A stretch of 64,000 bases of DNA from Larix kaempferi (GCA_027924585.1 BSBM01000007.1:10693501-10757500), one strand, 5' to 3'. Positions 9,300 to 22,080 are shown, counted from the first letter of the stretch. A program made the numbers and translations. The notes: generated from the sequence alone by a model not told the origin.

Positions 9300-9997
9300 T
9301 CATTGCTGAAGCAAACTACACATATCAAATATTGGAACATTTGCTTTTACTTTCTTTATATCTTCAATTATGTCATATCCCATTTCACATTCTTTTATGA
9401 CTTTTGGTTGATTATCTGTCTTGCTCAAAGTGGCTTTTGGTTGTTGAGTTACTATTTCAACATTTGGTTTTTTGGTAGGTATGTGGTTAGCTTTAGGTTG
9501 TGGTGGAATAACCGTGATGTGTCTTTTAGGCACTTGTTTTGAGACTTTAGGCTTGAGTGTGGTTGAGTTTGGAATTGGATCAGCGATCGGACCTTTACTA
9601 TGAGTATTGATGTTCACAACTGAAATCTAGATTTTTCAGGATCATTTTCCCTTAATTCAGTTAAGGGCACCTAGTCCCATAGCACCATAGTGGTGTCTAG
9701 AATAGTATCCTCTAATTCAAGAGTTTGTTCTTCTGGAGGATTGTCTTGATCTGGAATCTATGAGTCCAACATTTCATTCATTACCAAGCTCATGGAATTT
9801 ATCCATTGTGGACAACGTTTTTCAAAGTGTGGTTCCTGATGAAAGGTACAAAAATGTTCCATTCCCACTTCATTTAAATTCAAAACAGGAGAGTTGTTCG
9901 AGGGTGGATGAGGCTGATCATTTTTGTCTCTTTTCTTGTAGAAAGGTTTCAAAGGCTTCCTAGATGTGCTGGTTGCCTTATCCTTTTCAAGATCCAC
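9300..9997 (-). pseudogene. gag: Element G gag C-terminus with zinc knuckle, and linker to protease
   Basis: The 9758-9997 frame carries a CX3HX5HX4C-like knuckle (CTFHQEPHFEKRC) used by nucleocapsid domains to bind RNA. The 9300-9617 frame is Lys/Pro/Gln rich and ends in YDIIEDIKKVKANVPIFDM, a conserved block just before the protease in this lineage. The 9618-9757 gap joins them through at least one frame break. Confidence 0.8.
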
Positions 9998-10145
9998 AGT
10001 TTTATTGGATAATTTTTTGCATCATTTTAACTACATTCTCCATATCTGCTGATGGCTCATCTTTATTCCTAGTGAGAAGCAAGGTTTTCTTAGTACTCGT
10101 TGGTTTTGCTTCCACGTCTATAGCGTGCTTAGAAATGTTGTATGC

Positions 10146-11165
10146 TTATTCCTCTACCTTCCTAGATTCTTCGAAATTCTCTATCAAAGTATTTTTCTTG
10201 GTTCTTTTGACAAACATTGCTATTGGCGGGTCAAGGGTTGTAGTATAGTACTCAACTAAGGATTCTTCAGTTGGATTAGTTGCTGCACTAAAGTTATTTA
10301 ACAATGTGGTGAATCTTTGCTTGAATTCTTGAACCTTTTCTTTCTTTTCCATTCCTATGGACAGCAACTCTATCATGAGTGTAGCTACAGTTTTCTGATT
10401 TCCACATTTTTTTTAAAAACATTTTTCAAATTCTTCCCAATTCGATACTGAACTAGCTTGTAAACTAAAATACCAAGAAGAAACTTTCGGTTCGAAACTG
10501 TATGGAAAAATCCTGCAAACGACATCTTCGTGCTGCACATTTAAAAGGCTCAGAGCTAAATAAAAGCTCTTTAGGTGATCTTCAGCAGCGATACCTTTAT
10601 CAGGATTGTATTTAGGAAAAACATTCTCAGGGTTCTTAGGAAGATTGTGAAAAGGTCTAGCCAAATTCAAATCTCCTCTTGCTCTCCATGCAGGTACAGC
10701 CATGGTTCTTTGTGGAGAGTTAGGTGGAGAATCGTGTGGAGTATTAGGTGGGGAATTATTTGGAGTGCATAGTTCTTCAAGATCTAAAGGATCTTGAAGT
10801 TCAATTTCTCCAACAGGTTCTATGATTTCCTCTAAAGATAAATCTACTAATTCTTCAAAGCTTTGAATAAGAAATGAATCACGTGTATATTGTCTTTCTT
10901 GTATAGGAGCTCTTCTTCTAGGAAGAAAAGGAATCACGTTTAAACTTCCAAGCTGCTTAACATAAGGACAGGTATGTCTTCTTAAGTTTGCTACCTCAGC
11001 AAAAAGTATAGCGTACAGTATTTCTTGCCGTTCAAACTTAGAATTGGGGTTTAGATTTTTTTGATTTGTTACTTCAAGCTTTGGATTGTCTAGGATTGTT
11101 GTTCCAAGTGGGTTTCCAGTTGGATCTCCTCTTAAAGAAGAGTCTCCTTTATTAGCCGTGCATTG
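10146..11165 (-). pseudogene. gag: Element G gag (capsid region)
   Basis: The main frame (10413-10937 and upstream) has the capsid landmarks VPAWRARGDLNL, FPKYNPDKG, DHLKSFYLALSLLNV and HEDVVCRIFPYSFEPK. The frame stays open upstream to the primer-binding site, so the protein may start before 10937, where a GTG stands in place of the ATG seen in H. A break near 10400 shifts to the 10146-10376 frame (EKVQEFKQRFTTLLN, PPIAMFVKR), which completes the retrotransposon gag domain. Gag forms the virus-like particle. H has a truncated paralogue at 24237-24723. Confidence 0.88.
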
Positions 11166-11169
11166 GTGG

Positions 11170-11186
11170 CCCTCCTTCTAGCACCA
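11170..11186 (-). other. Element G primer-binding site (tRNA-Asn type)
   Basis: On the minus strand this reads TGGTGCTAGAAGGAGGG. It is complementary, with one C-to-T change, to the 3' end of plant tRNA-Asn(GTT) as I recall it (CCCTCCTTCTAGCG plus CCA). The LTR end (...CATCAACA) lies 5 nt before it. This site decides that everything from 11192 rightward up to the LTR start is LTR. Confidence 0.8.
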
Positions 11187-11882
11187 AAAACTGTTGATGC
11201 CTCGGAGATCGTAGCGTCAATCGGCAAGGGATTCTCCCTGGTAAGCAAGCCCAATTAGATCGATCACCGTTTGGTGTGGTAATCTGTCCGGTTAATGGTT
11301 CCAGCTACCGTAAGATTTAAATATTTATGTTCTTTACACCGGTTGCAGCCCGATCCACCGTTTAAGTATTTTATTTTAAAGATGATATGCAAGTGCCCTC
11401 AGCTAAATGCAGGTAACTAATCTAAGTTAATCTAAGACTGTGTAAACAAATTTAATCTATCCTTACAAGGAGAAAACTTTAAAGATGAGTAATAGACTAA
11501 AAGAAACATCTGAAGATCAGATAGATAGCTATTTAATCATAAAGATGCATCCACAACAGAATATAAAAGATATTAAAGATAGCTTTAATTCTGTTAATAC
11601 ATTCCATTACTCAGTTTGAGACAGACATCTTTGCACAGAAAATAGAAGAATCATTCATGACAAAGAAATAATTTACAACAGTAAGGAAAGATCTCATAGT
11701 AATGTATGTCTAATACAAGAGTAATCCAGCAAACATCCAACACATATTTGAGGCAAAAATGTAGTATCAAATTTTTTTATTAGGTGCAATCGAATTCCTT
11801 ATACATGCAGAGAAATAGTTCTTGTACAAGACAGAAAAAGTCTTTCACCTGCCAAAAGTCCCTCTTACTATTCACTAATCAT

Positions 11883-11893
11883 CTATATATAAG
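11883..11893 (-). promoter_or_regulatory. TATA box 2 of the G LTR
   Basis: CTTATATATAG on the minus strand lies ~690 bp before the LTR end and downstream of the LTR-ORF stop. An AATAAA signal follows at 11776-11781. This spacing fits a promoter for genomic RNA, with the R region between the two. The H copy is at 25669-25679. Confidence 0.5.
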
Positions 11894-12085
11894 TTTACAA
11901 AAGGCCTCAAAGGCTGCCACCTATCTTCTCTCTTTAATTCTTGTAATTTTCTTTTAAATGCTTTACAAAAATGAAGTAATTCATGACACTCTTTACATAA
12001 CCAAAACAAAACAAAGACAGTTGTTCTTTTGACCACATGATTCAATAACAGGAAAGGAAAGAGGTGATGTTTTATGGCTGTCGAG

Positions 12086-12923
12086 TTAGCTCTGGGGTGG
12101 CACCTCTGTTTCACCTAGGGAAGCCATCTCAGAGGGCGCTTCTGTCTCAGTTGGTGCCTCTGCTCCAGATGATGTGCCTTTGTCGATTGATGCCATTGCT
12201 GCTGCTTTCTTATCTTCTTCTCTAATATAGCTGAACCAAAAACCAGTGTCTCTTATAACAGCATTGGCAGGTGAAGGGAGGAGGATTTTCTTAGAAGTTA
12301 CATGCTTGTCAATCTCTATCTCCATGTCTTTCATTTATGCTACTGTTGTCTGGTGGATTTTGTGAAGCATCTGAGTGTGTACTAAAGGCAGCACGATGCT
12401 TTGATGAAGATCGGTTGTGGTCAACACATCAATTCTTCTCACGTATTCCATTTGAGTGTAAAGTTCATCTTTCAAATCAGACAGGCGCTTCTCTTTACTT
12501 GGGAACTCTTCAAGGGTCTGGGGAAATGCAACCATGCATTTTACATGAACTTCTCGGATCATTTGATAAAGACTATTTCACATTCCCATTGTCACCTGGA
12601 TTACAGTGATTAGTTTTGTGCCGCAATTCCTACAAAATTCCATGAAGGTTACATCTTCCTTAAAATCAACTACAGATTTGAACGGGAGGCACTTGGGGAA
12701 ACCCACTTTCCCTTCTCTCCATTCCATCTGTCTTAAAATATCTGATTTTACCCGTGTGTACTTGTTTCTTAGCCTAACAGCTTCAGAGTTAATTTCCTTC
12801 ATTCTGTTCAGCATGGCCTTTAGCCTGCAAACTTCTTCAGTAAGCAGTTCTTGCTTCTCATGCATTTGCTTAAGCACATCACAGGATTGCTCGTGAAAAG
12901 GAGTCATATCCATTGCTCTGCTT
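12086..12923 (-). pseudogene. LTR-ORF copy 1, C-terminal part
   Basis: This is the last ~280 codons of the LTR-ORF, separated from the rest (19701-22080) by element B. The 12578-12913 frame is a coiled-coil-like stretch (EEVCRLKAMLNRMKEINSEAV). After a frame break it continues in 12335-12562 and 12086-12334, ending in an acidic, Ala/Glu-rich tail before a stop at 12086. No known domain is recognised. Homologous frames in copy 2 are at 25868-26699. Confidence 0.7.
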
Positions 12924-13515
12924 TGTTAAGATTCAATATGCTAAGACAAAAAATCTTAGAATTACCTTTCATTTCACAACAATAGCATATACAGGATCAC
13001 TGAAGAAACAACAAGCACAAGATAAACATAAGAGACACAGATTTATCCTGGGAAACCCTCATGGGGTAGAAAACCCATTAAAGCTTCCTCAATATAGATG
13101 ACCAACAAATACAAAGATGTAAACGAAAGACATGAGCTACTCCTCCTCCATAGAAAACCTCTCTCTCACAAGTGCACTACTTTCCGAGTGATAGAAGTGT
13201 GTGATAGGTGAGGAACATCCTCCTCTACTTATACTAGTTTCCCGACTGACTTTTACACAAGCTAGATCAGCCCCAACTTAATTACTGGGTTAAACACCCC
13301 ATTGCAACTGACTGGGCCAACCCCTCTAGGGTGGTCTAATAACCATTTTACCCACATAACACATACAGGGCAGAAGTCTAATAACCCATGTTACCACAAT
13401 CCGACGGAGGAACAAACATCTCTGGATATACAATAAGATCTTCACGAAGGAATGAAACATCTCCAGAATAATAAAGTACAAATATAATATTCTTGGTACT
13501 TACAATATTTCAACA
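12924..13515 (-). repeat. Element B 3' LTR (592 bp)
   Basis: On the plus strand it reads from TGTTAAGATTC to ATTTCAACA. It shares the GGTGGTCTAATAACC motif with LTRs of A, C and D, and its TATA region is decayed (CTTATACT). Confidence 0.9.
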
Positions 13516-13739
13516 CTCCCCCTTAACGAGAAGGATATTATAACAACATCTGCGGGAGCAAGGAGTCATCAAAATCATAAAGATACATCTTTAAATCATT
13601 GGAATATTTCTCAACATCATCAGTAATTCAATCAGTTACTAGAACATCTTCAATACTGGAACATCAACATCTTCAGTACTGAGTCTTCACCTTCTACAGC
13701 ACTCGAACAGCTATAGCATCATCATCATCGGATCCTCTG

Positions 13740-14135
13740 ATCAATAGCATCATCTGGATCTCTCGATCATGATAAGCAGCATCGTCATCACACGATAATC
13801 AGCATCATCATCATACGATCATCAGCATCATCATCACACAGTCATCAGCATCATCATCACATGATCATCAGCATCGTCATCATACGATCATCAGCATCGT
13901 CATCATACGATCATCAACATCGTCATCACATGATCATCAACATTGTCATCACACGATCATCAGCATCGTCATCATATGATCATCAACATCTGGAACATCT
14001 CGATCTACAACATCTGGATCATCTTGATCTACAGCATATGGATCATCTCGATCTATAGCATCTGGATCATCTCGATCTACAGCATCTGGATCATCTCAAT
14101 CTACAGCACCTGGATCATCATATCGATCTACAACA
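13740..14135. repeat. Element B array 1: CATCATC/GATCATC-rich short repeats
   Basis: Units of ~20 bp such as ACGATCATCAGCATCGTCAT repeat up to about 13985, then ~24-bp units of the type CATCTGGATCATCTCGATCT. It lies between the RNase H remnant and the polypurine tract, the same position as the hairpin arrays of A and C. Confidence 0.85.
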
Positions 14136-14264
14136 TCTCTGCAATGCATACGATCCAATTACAAGTTGATCAATCCTGCTCACTTTAGGACATAGGTCCA
14201 TGGATGATACAATCCAAATCAAGTTCCAGGATGATCAATCCTTATCACTTTAAGACAAGTCTCA

Positions 14265-14640
14265 TGTCTAGGGACGGTGTAATCCCAATCACGTACCTTT
14301 TGAACCAATGTTCACAGACAATGCAGTCCTCTCACATACCTTCTGAACCAAATGTTCATGGACGATGCAGTCCTCTCATGTACCTTTTCAACCAATGTTC
14401 ACGGACAATGCAGTCCTCTCACATACCTTTTGAACCAAAGCTTCACGGACGATGCAGTCCTCTCATGAACCTTTTGAACCAATGTTCACGGACGATGCAG
14501 TCCTCTCACATGCCTTTTGAACCAAAGTTTCACGGATGATGTAGTCCTCTCACGTACCTTTTGAACCAAAGGTTCACAGACGATGCAGTCCTCTCACGTA
14601 CCTTTTGAACCAAAGGTTCACGAACAATGCAGGCCTAACA
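14265..14640. repeat. Element B array 2, ~43 bp x about 8
   Basis: Units carry GATGCAGTCCTCTCAC followed by CCTTTTGAACCAA. Open frames in this stretch only reflect the repeat period. Confidence 0.88.
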
Positions 14641-15095
14641 TCAATTCTCGGATACATCTGTCTACGGATCAATTCTGGGACTGAAGTCCAGGGAAGATAC
14701 AATCCCCACCTGTCCACTAAGTACTTCATTCTCGGAGACATCTGTCTACGAATCAATTGAAGGGACTGATGTTCGGGGAAGATACAATCTCCACCTTTCC
14801 ACTCAGGACTTCATTCTAGGAGACATCTTCTCTGCGGATCAATTCTGGGACCAAAGTATGGGGAAGATACAATCCCCACCTGTCCACTAAGGACCTCATT
14901 TTTGAAGACATCTGTCTATGGATCAATTCAAGGGACTAAAGTCCGAGGAAGATACAATCCCCACCTATCCACTCAGGACTTCATTCTCGGAGACATCTTG
15001 TCTATGGATCAATTCTGGGACCAAAGTCTGGGAAGATACAATCCCCACCTGTCCACTAAGGACTTCATTTTCGAAGACATCTGTGTAGTGATCCT
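14640..15095. repeat. Element B array 3, ~85 bp x about 5
   Basis: Units carry GATACAATCCCCACCTGTCC, GGACTTCATTCTCGGAGACA and GGATCAATTCTGGGAC. The array ends close to the RNase H C-terminus. Confidence 0.88.
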
Positions 15096-15269
15096 TTTAG
15101 AACATGTGTTCAACGATGATGCAATCCCCTTGTCAACTTAGACCCTTTTTAAAGACCATCCACCAACCTCTCTATCAGCATCACCAATATAGGTATCCAC
15201 ATCATCGACCTCACTGTCGATGCAGGCAATCTCATCATAAGTGAACACATCACTCCCCCTTTTGAGGAG

Positions 15270-16760
15270 GGTCCTACCAAGCTTGTCTTGGAAATACTTA
15301 AACTTTACTTGAGGTAGAGGTTTGGTTAGTACATTGATAACTTGTTCATCAGTGCCTACAAATTCAAGATTTATAGTTCCTTTCTGCACCATATCTCGTA
15401 TATAGAAATATCAGATCTCTGTGTGCTTTGACTTATCATGGAACACTGGATTCTCTGCCATCTTGATACAATTATGTTTGTCACATAGGATCACAGTTGG
15501 GTCTATCTCTAAGTCAAATAGTCCTGATAACAACTTTCGAAGCCATACTTCTTCACAACTAGCAGAGCAAGCAGCTATATATTCCGCTTGTGCTGAGAGC
15601 CACACTAGACTGCTTCCTGCTAAACCATGAGAACATGGTTGATCCCAGACAATAAAATCCTCTTGATGTGCTCTTCCTGTCTGATACACTTCCTGCCCAA
15701 TCAACATCTGTGTAGCCATCTGAGGTCATGATCTCCAAGATAACATAGATCAAATTCTATCATACCCTTTAGATACCTCATCACATGCTTTACAACTATC
15801 AGGTGAACACATCTAGTTTTCACTAGATATTGACTCAAGGTGTTCACAACAAGGCATATATCTAGCCAATAATATGTCGGGTATTCGTCAGATACATCAA
15901 CAACCCAATAATATGTCTATACAGAATCACATCAACTAACTCTGAGGAGTCATCAGCTGACAAATTCAAGTCGGAACCCATGAGAGTGGCCATGGTTGTA
16001 CATTCGAACAAATAAATTCTTCTCAATATTTTCACAGCATACTTTCCTTGGTTGAGAAAGATTCCTTCTGAGCCTTTTCATGCTTCCAGTCCTACGAGGT
16101 AATGTATCAATCTGAGATCACTCATCTCGAACTCTGTAGCTATCTTCTTCTTGCTTTTCATGATTTGTTTCTCATTCCCTCTCAGAAAGAGATCATCTAC
16201 ATACAATAATAGTATGATCCATAACCTTAAGGTAGAGGTTAGGAATAGCTTTACTTCTGGTAAAACCCAAGCTTGTCAAGAATTTGTCAATTCTCCCTCT
16301 GTGACTGAACATCATTCACACTCTACATCGAATGATCTTCTGCATATCTATCTGTTCCATCTCTCATTAGATGGGTCTACTGATATGAGCCTCGAGATCA
16401 TTCAAACTCTGTGGTGAGTTCCTTCTTGCATCCATGTCATATGTATATATAAACCATATTCAACCTTGGAGCAAAGGTTGAGATCCACATCATCCATGGT
16501 GATCATTAAGCTCATTAATTTACTATCGATCCTGGGTACCCAAACAAAGATTTCTTCAATTGAATCCTTGATTCGCACTTCTTCTTCAATTACATCATTA
16601 ATATAATGGTCTTATCTAGCCACTTGGAGCAAACATATTGTCATGATTCTCTTCCTCTTTCTAAGAGAATCTTCTAGCCACGAGCCTTCTATATTTTGAT
16701 TTGTAAATATTCTTGTTGAACATCCATCACTTGTTCGGTGTTCATCATTCTTCATGATCT
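15270..16760 (-). pseudogene. pol: Element B Copia reverse transcriptase/RNase H remnant
   Basis: The RNase H C-terminus (DEQVINVLTKPLPQVKF) is in 15138-15392, the core (DVDWAGS, SWFSRKQSSVALS, ACSASCEEVWLRKLL) in 15411-15753, and the RT motif YVDD at 16192-16203. A trace of the RT N-terminus (the region equivalent to 62636-62675 of D) remains near 16640-16680. Many stops and indels interrupt it. The catalytic YVDD is kept, unlike C. Integrase is absent. Confidence 0.85.
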
Positions 16761-19110
16761 TTCCTACAAATCAAAATTAAGTACATGATTAGTAATACTT
16801 CATAATCATCAAATCATGATAACCTATTATGCATATAGATATGATTTACATAGTTATGCTACAATCTTGACCAATACTTTGGCACAACACTTTTCCATAT
16901 ATGTATGCATACAATGGCTATCTAGATGCCTTCCATCTCTACGAGAACATACTATCGAGAGTGTGCACAGCTCTCAGCATGTCATCAAAGAGGTTTCATT
17001 GTATACAAGCAACAATGGAATGTTTGTCCAACTTACCAATCATATGCATATTAGTAGTATACTGTTCAATGCTATATGAATGTTTACACTCAGCATGATA
17101 TATTCTAGGAATACAAATATGCATACAACTATTACAAGCAATATCATTTACTATTTCAGAGATTCAACTCAAATACTTATCTTTTATGTTTGTGTGGTTG
17201 CCTCCCACTTGATCTTCTATATGTCTTTTGAACTTCTATTCATTCTGTACCATTGTACATTCTCAAGTGTGCACTAGTGTCATTCTCATGATCTCATACA
17301 AAAACATACATTCATCAACATTATAATTCTAAATAATCTTGAATATGTATGGTCATGATCATTCAATACACGGGTATACTAAGATCCTAGTACAAAGTAC
17401 GATTCTAACTTGACATAGGAAAACATACCTAGATTAGTATACCTGCTTAGTTATGTCCAACATACCTAAACAATATCTTCTTTGTTCTCTTCAATGATTT
17501 AGAGATCCTGTGCTAGAACCTGCATATCTCATAGGTTAAGCATAAAAGAACAAAGTCATACATACCTCGTAAGTAGAACTTCTATGTGATCAAAGATTAT
17601 GGATGAGTCTTTGTCTTCATGTCGTCATGGTCATGGAACTTGACTTGTCTTTCATGATGTACCTATATCTTGTTAGCAGACAACATCAACCTCATACAAC
17701 ACCACAGTGCATTAGTACAATCATATATCCCTGATCAATGAATGTCTTCTATCATTCACATGCATTCATACTTTTACTAGGATGATAAGACAATTCTAAC
17801 ATTAATCAAAATTGTACTAACCTAAATAATATGAAGACAAACATATTATGAACTTAATCAAGAATTAGATTTCAAGACATACCTATATCTCCTTAAGTCA
17901 TACCTGCCGAAACTTCTTGTAGTCTTCTTATGTAAGGCCTTAGCCTCATCTCCCTCTGAAACTGGATCTGGAGCTCGATTAGGGTTTTTGAGAGAAACCC
18001 TAAAAATTCAATCTTTGACTTTAATACTTCTGAATGTATGGAAGGATGTGTCTTGCTGAGCTGATCAAACTAGCATACTTCAATTTTGAAATATCCAAAA
18101 TTTGACCCCTCACAATTGCCTTCGAAACTTCTGGATCTTCTGGACAGGATCCCGAAATAGGGTTTGATGAAGCCCACCCTTCTACCTAATCAAAATGTTC
18201 GATCCAAGGCTCTAAACTCTTATTTTTCTAAAGAGCTTCCAGTCGTGGTCACAAACTTCAAAAATTCCAACTTTTGTTGAAGCCCTAATTTTTTATCTTT
18301 CCGATCAAAATCCCAAACTGGGGTTTGATCAAGCCCGGTGTTCTACCAAATCAAAAAATTTGATCTTGGTATCTAAATTTTGATTTTCCTGAGTAGCATT
18401 CAGCCATGACTCCTATTCCAAAAATTCCAACTTTCTCTGAAACCCTAAATTCTGGAAGCCATGAATGAAAGTGCTAAAAAATAATTATGTTTTGACAGAA
18501 ATATTTACCTTATTGTTTCTGCTGTAACTCTGAACTTTTCTATCCACAAGGTCTGAAATTTTTTCTTGTGGTAGCCTCATTTGTCATCTTTACATCTCGA
18601 CAGGTCTGACCTCAATTGGATTCTCTGAGAGAGGGTTATGACAACTATCGTAACGTGACCTGTTTATGGGATAAAACCGGAGAGCGAACTTGTATGGCAT
18701 TCCACATCTCACTCATTCAACTTCGGCCTCTGAAAAAGTTTATTGAGATAGTACAGTCCATGCACTACCTGTCCCTTTTTACAAAATTTCATTTGGATCT
18801 TCCTATCCCAAGTTATGACATTTTTTCCTAGGTCACTTGATTATGACTAAGATCTGGAAGAGGTAGAAACCCTAACTTGTACTGATCATAACTCACCAAT
18901 TACAACAAATCAAAAGTTGTCCTTTGGATACAAGGTACATGACAATGTTATCTATGACCTCTAAACTTTTCAGATCCTAAACCTTTGCAAAACTTGATTT
19001 ATAGTGAAATTTCCACGATGATTGGGGTTTGCTATATAAAACCCCAACCTTCAAATTGTCGCAAGTGAAGCAAGTGTCGTAAGTGCCATACATTGCCTTC
19101 CTTCAGGTTA
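16761..19110 (-). other. Element B non-coding leader
   Basis: It is homologous in reverse to the leaders of A and C, with no gag or integrase. It holds about one unit of leader repeat 1 (18541-18830) and two of repeat 2 (17985-18430). Splice-donor-like motifs (reverse CATACCT) occur at about 17428-17570. Confidence 0.7.
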
Positions 19111-19122
19111 GCTATGATACCA
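19111..19122 (-). other. Element B primer-binding site
   Basis: On the minus strand it reads TGGTATCATAGC, one change from the initiator-Met consensus TGGTATCAGAGC, directly next to the LTR. Confidence 0.88.
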
Positions 19123-19695
19123 TGTTAAGATTCAATATGATAATATAGAAAATATCAGCATTAAATTTCATTTCACAACAAGCACAGCATAAACACAAGA
19201 GACATAGATTTATCCTGGGAAACCCTCATGGGGTAGAAAACCTAGCAAAGCTTCCTCAATATAGATGACCAGCAAATACAAAGATGTAAACCAAAGACAT
19301 GAGCTCCTCCTCCTCCATAGCATACCTCTCTCTCACAAGTGTGCTACTTTCTGAGTGATAGAGGTGTGTGATAAGTGAGGAACATCCTCCTCTACTTATA
19401 CTAGTTTGCCGACTGACTTTTACACAAGCTAGGTCGGCCCCAGATTAATTATTGGGTTAAACACCGCATTACAACTGACTGGGCCGACCCCTCTAGGGTG
19501 GTCTAATAACCCTTTGACCCACATAACACATACAGGGTCGACCCCCACTAGGGAAGTCTAATAACCCAAGTTACCACAATCTGACGGAGGAATAAACATC
19601 TCTGTATATACAATAAGATCTTCACAGAGGAATGAAACATCTCCGGAATAATAAAGTACAAATATAATATTCTTAGAAGTTACAATATTTCAACA
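19123..19695 (-). repeat. Element B 5' LTR (573 bp)
   Basis: It matches 12924-13515 over its length, with small indels and substitutions, and is followed by the TGCTT duplication inside the LTR-ORF. Confidence 0.9.
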
Positions 19696-19700
19696 TGCTT

Positions 19701-22080
19701 TTTGCTTGTTCTAGATGCTCAATCAACAACTGCTTATCTTCTTCTAATTGAACAAACTTAGCTTTGGATTCATTCTTCTCTACTTTGAGTACCATCATTT
19801 GTACTGCTAGGTGTTCTTTTTCCTCTTCCAGGTGTTGATATTTATCTAACAACTCCTTATGATCGGATATAAGGTGATCATATTTTTTTTATTACGAGCT
19901 CCCTATAGGGCTGCTCATTGGCCACGGTATGCTACAGCATATGAGCCCTTTTCTTAGTTGACTCGAACTTATTGACTGTGTCGATTACATTGTCCTCGCT
20001 TTCTTTGGCTGTCGCCCCAACAGCATATTCCATAGCCGCGGGAGCTTGCTTCGTGTTTTGCATAATCGTAGTTTCCCAATGGGTGACAATGTCCGACTTA
20101 AAAGGTCTCTTTAACCTTATCTTTGGCCTCAAAACAATAGACTTCCTGTCTCTGTTATATACAAATCTGTTCCACTCGGACACAATGTGATCCTTTGATG
20201 GGGTGAAAGGGATCAGTGGGGTATTTTCTATGGGGACATTCTCTTCAGCGGGCAGGGTCTGTACTGTTTGGGACAAACCTACATCCATGTCCTATGTATT
20301 AGGATCATCAGCTTGTGCATCTTCATTGGCCTTATTTTCTTCTTTGGCTTTACATCATCTTTCTTCTTCTCCAGCCTTTAGCTGATTTTCCATCGCCTAC
20401 CTTTCTTCCTGCTCTTTAGTAGCTTGTTGCAATCTTGCCTCTTCTAACTCTTGATCCTGAAGCCTCTGGGCTTCCTCTTCTTGCATCCTAAGAGTTTTTG
20501 CCTCCTGAATCTTAAGAGATTCTTCTTGCTGAAGCTTAAGAGCTTGTTCCTTCTCCCTTCGCAACTTGTTTGCAACTTCTTTCTGGATTCTATCTGCTTC
20601 CTCCTTTAGCCTTTGCTCTTCATTAGCTAGAGCTTCTGCTACTTCCTTTTCTTTCTACAACTTGGGTTCTTGGGAATTTTGTACAGTGGTAGAGCTAGAA
20701 CTAGCTCCACCTTTGTGGCGGCATATTTGCAACTCAGTCATGTTGTTGATTCCCCTATATACCTCCTCATCCTGATCGTAGTAATGGGCATAATCAAAGT
20801 GGGCGTACAACTCTTTACAATGTTCTACAACTTTGTTCTGCCTATCATTTCTATGAAAAATTGCTTCTCCGAAGTGAAAACCCTTTAGCTCTTGAATGAA
20901 CTCTTCGGCTAATGCAACCCCTGAGAACTTATACGCTTCGACATAGAAAGGTAGCGGAGGGAATGAAGCCTTCTTCAATTTATTCAAAAATCCTCCGACT
21001 CCATCAACAAAACTTTCCTAACTGCTTCTTTCAAGACTATGTAATCAATGGCATATCTGGGCAAGATATATGGTGGCTTAGAGCCTCCATACATTCCTAT
21101 ATAAGTACCATCCTCTGAAAAGTAGAAATAGCCATAATTTTCCATAACTGCCATGGCATTCTCTGATAAGCAATTAGGTTCTTCATTAAACATCTGCTCA
21201 TATAGAGGTATGATGAATTCTTCACAGATGAGTTTGTAATGCATCCTGTAATTTTGAGCCCACTGTATCTTATAAGCAGTATATACTGGGGTGTTGGATT
21301 GATCCCAAACACAACCTAGCTTGGGGAAAGGTAGTTTTGCCAAAATGCAATCGATAAGATATGAAGAAATGTAAAATTCTGACTTCTTTAGAACCAATCC
21401 TTCTTTGGATGCGGCTACAGTGGATCATAAACTATCTGAGTGGATAGTTTCCCAATCTAGGACAGTCACCTTAAATGTTATGTAATGGATTATGGGGGCC
21501 CATTATATCCTGTAAATAGTTCCTTCAACCATGCTGAAATTCTTCTTAACATAAGGGTGATCATCCGAAAAGGATCCCTCAGATTTTGAACTTCATATTC
21601 ATCACTATCTTTTTTCCTTAGCTACTTTCCTATGATTAACACCTTCTTAGCCATTTCAAAATTGTCCATCTACCCCAGCCATTCATCATTCAGTGGTTGT
21701 TGAGAACGCGGTAATTTGTAGGTTGCTGCAATGTAGGATGGATGGAACGAGGCGAATGCCTCTCCTTTGCTATCATACAACACTCTTGTTCCCGAGTTTC
21801 CATGCTCTAGGATCCACCCAATCACTTCTGAGCAAGGAAAGAGCTCAGGGCGTGTGGAGGATTTTGATATACTAGAGCTTCTGATATTTTGATAGATGTG
21901 CTCTTCCTCCAAGAGTGCTCCTAGGATGTCTTGGTCTCTAAGCATACAATAAACATCTCCCCATTTGACTTCAGGAGGGACACCTGTGATGGACTTGGTA
22001 TCCTCGAACAAAGTTTCAACTCTTGGCTCTGCTGGTTCCAATTCAGCCACGTTGGCTTTCTTTCTTCTACCCTTCGTCAT
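19701..22080 (-). pseudogene. LTR-ORF copy 1, N-terminal and central part
   Basis: The start is ATG at 22080. The N-terminal region includes ITGVPPEVKWGDVY, FPCSEVIGWILEHG and YKLPRS; a stop lies after codon 136. The 20984-21397 frame continues (SYLIDCILAKLPFPKLG, NYRMHYKLICEEFIIPLYEQ). The 20655-20987 frame follows, then a Glu/Gln-rich coiled-coil region (20320-20650) with repeating LKLQQEE/LRMQEEE heptads. The 19932-20288 frame (EWNRFVYNRDRKS) leads to another coiled coil cut by B. The joined length with 12086-12923 is about 1,070 codons. It shows no RT, integrase, protease, envelope or zinc-finger signature. I do not recognise the family. It reads on the same strand as gag, upstream of it. 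Confidence 0.7.

Larger units (their letters stand above)
8547..11191 (-). mobile_element. Ty3 element G, internal 5' part (leader, gag, protease)
   Basis: On the minus strand the order is: primer-binding site (11186-11170), gag (to about 10146), zinc knuckle (9997-9758), linker and aspartic protease (9617-8547), then truncation by element A. The gag and protease landmarks and the tRNA-Asn-type primer site fit a non-chromoviral (Tat/Athila-like) Ty3 lineage. Reverse transcriptase, RNase H and integrase are not in the window. Confidence 0.85.
12924..19695 (-). mobile_element. Ty1/Copia element B, internally deleted
   Basis: It is bounded by LTRs 12924-13515 and 19123-19695 and by the 5-bp duplication TGCTT (12919-12923 and 19696-19700). 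The empty site is preserved in copy 2 near 26700-26712. On the minus strand: 5' LTR, primer-binding site, ~2.4-kb leader, RT/RNase H remnant, repeat arrays, polypurine tract (13516-13524, reverse of AAGGGGGAG), 3' LTR. Gag, protease and integrase are missing. Its LTR sequence differs clearly from A and C, but the plan is the same. Confidence 0.92.

Noticed and set aside
13740-14135. CRISPR-like appearance of regular short repeats
   Set aside because: There are no unique spacers between conserved repeats and no cas genes; the units are plain tandem microsatellite/minisatellite inside a plant Copia element.
13861-14539. Plus-strand ORFs with Ile/Ser/His-rich or repeated peptides
   Set aside because: They only translate the repeat period of the B arrays and have no start context or conservation.
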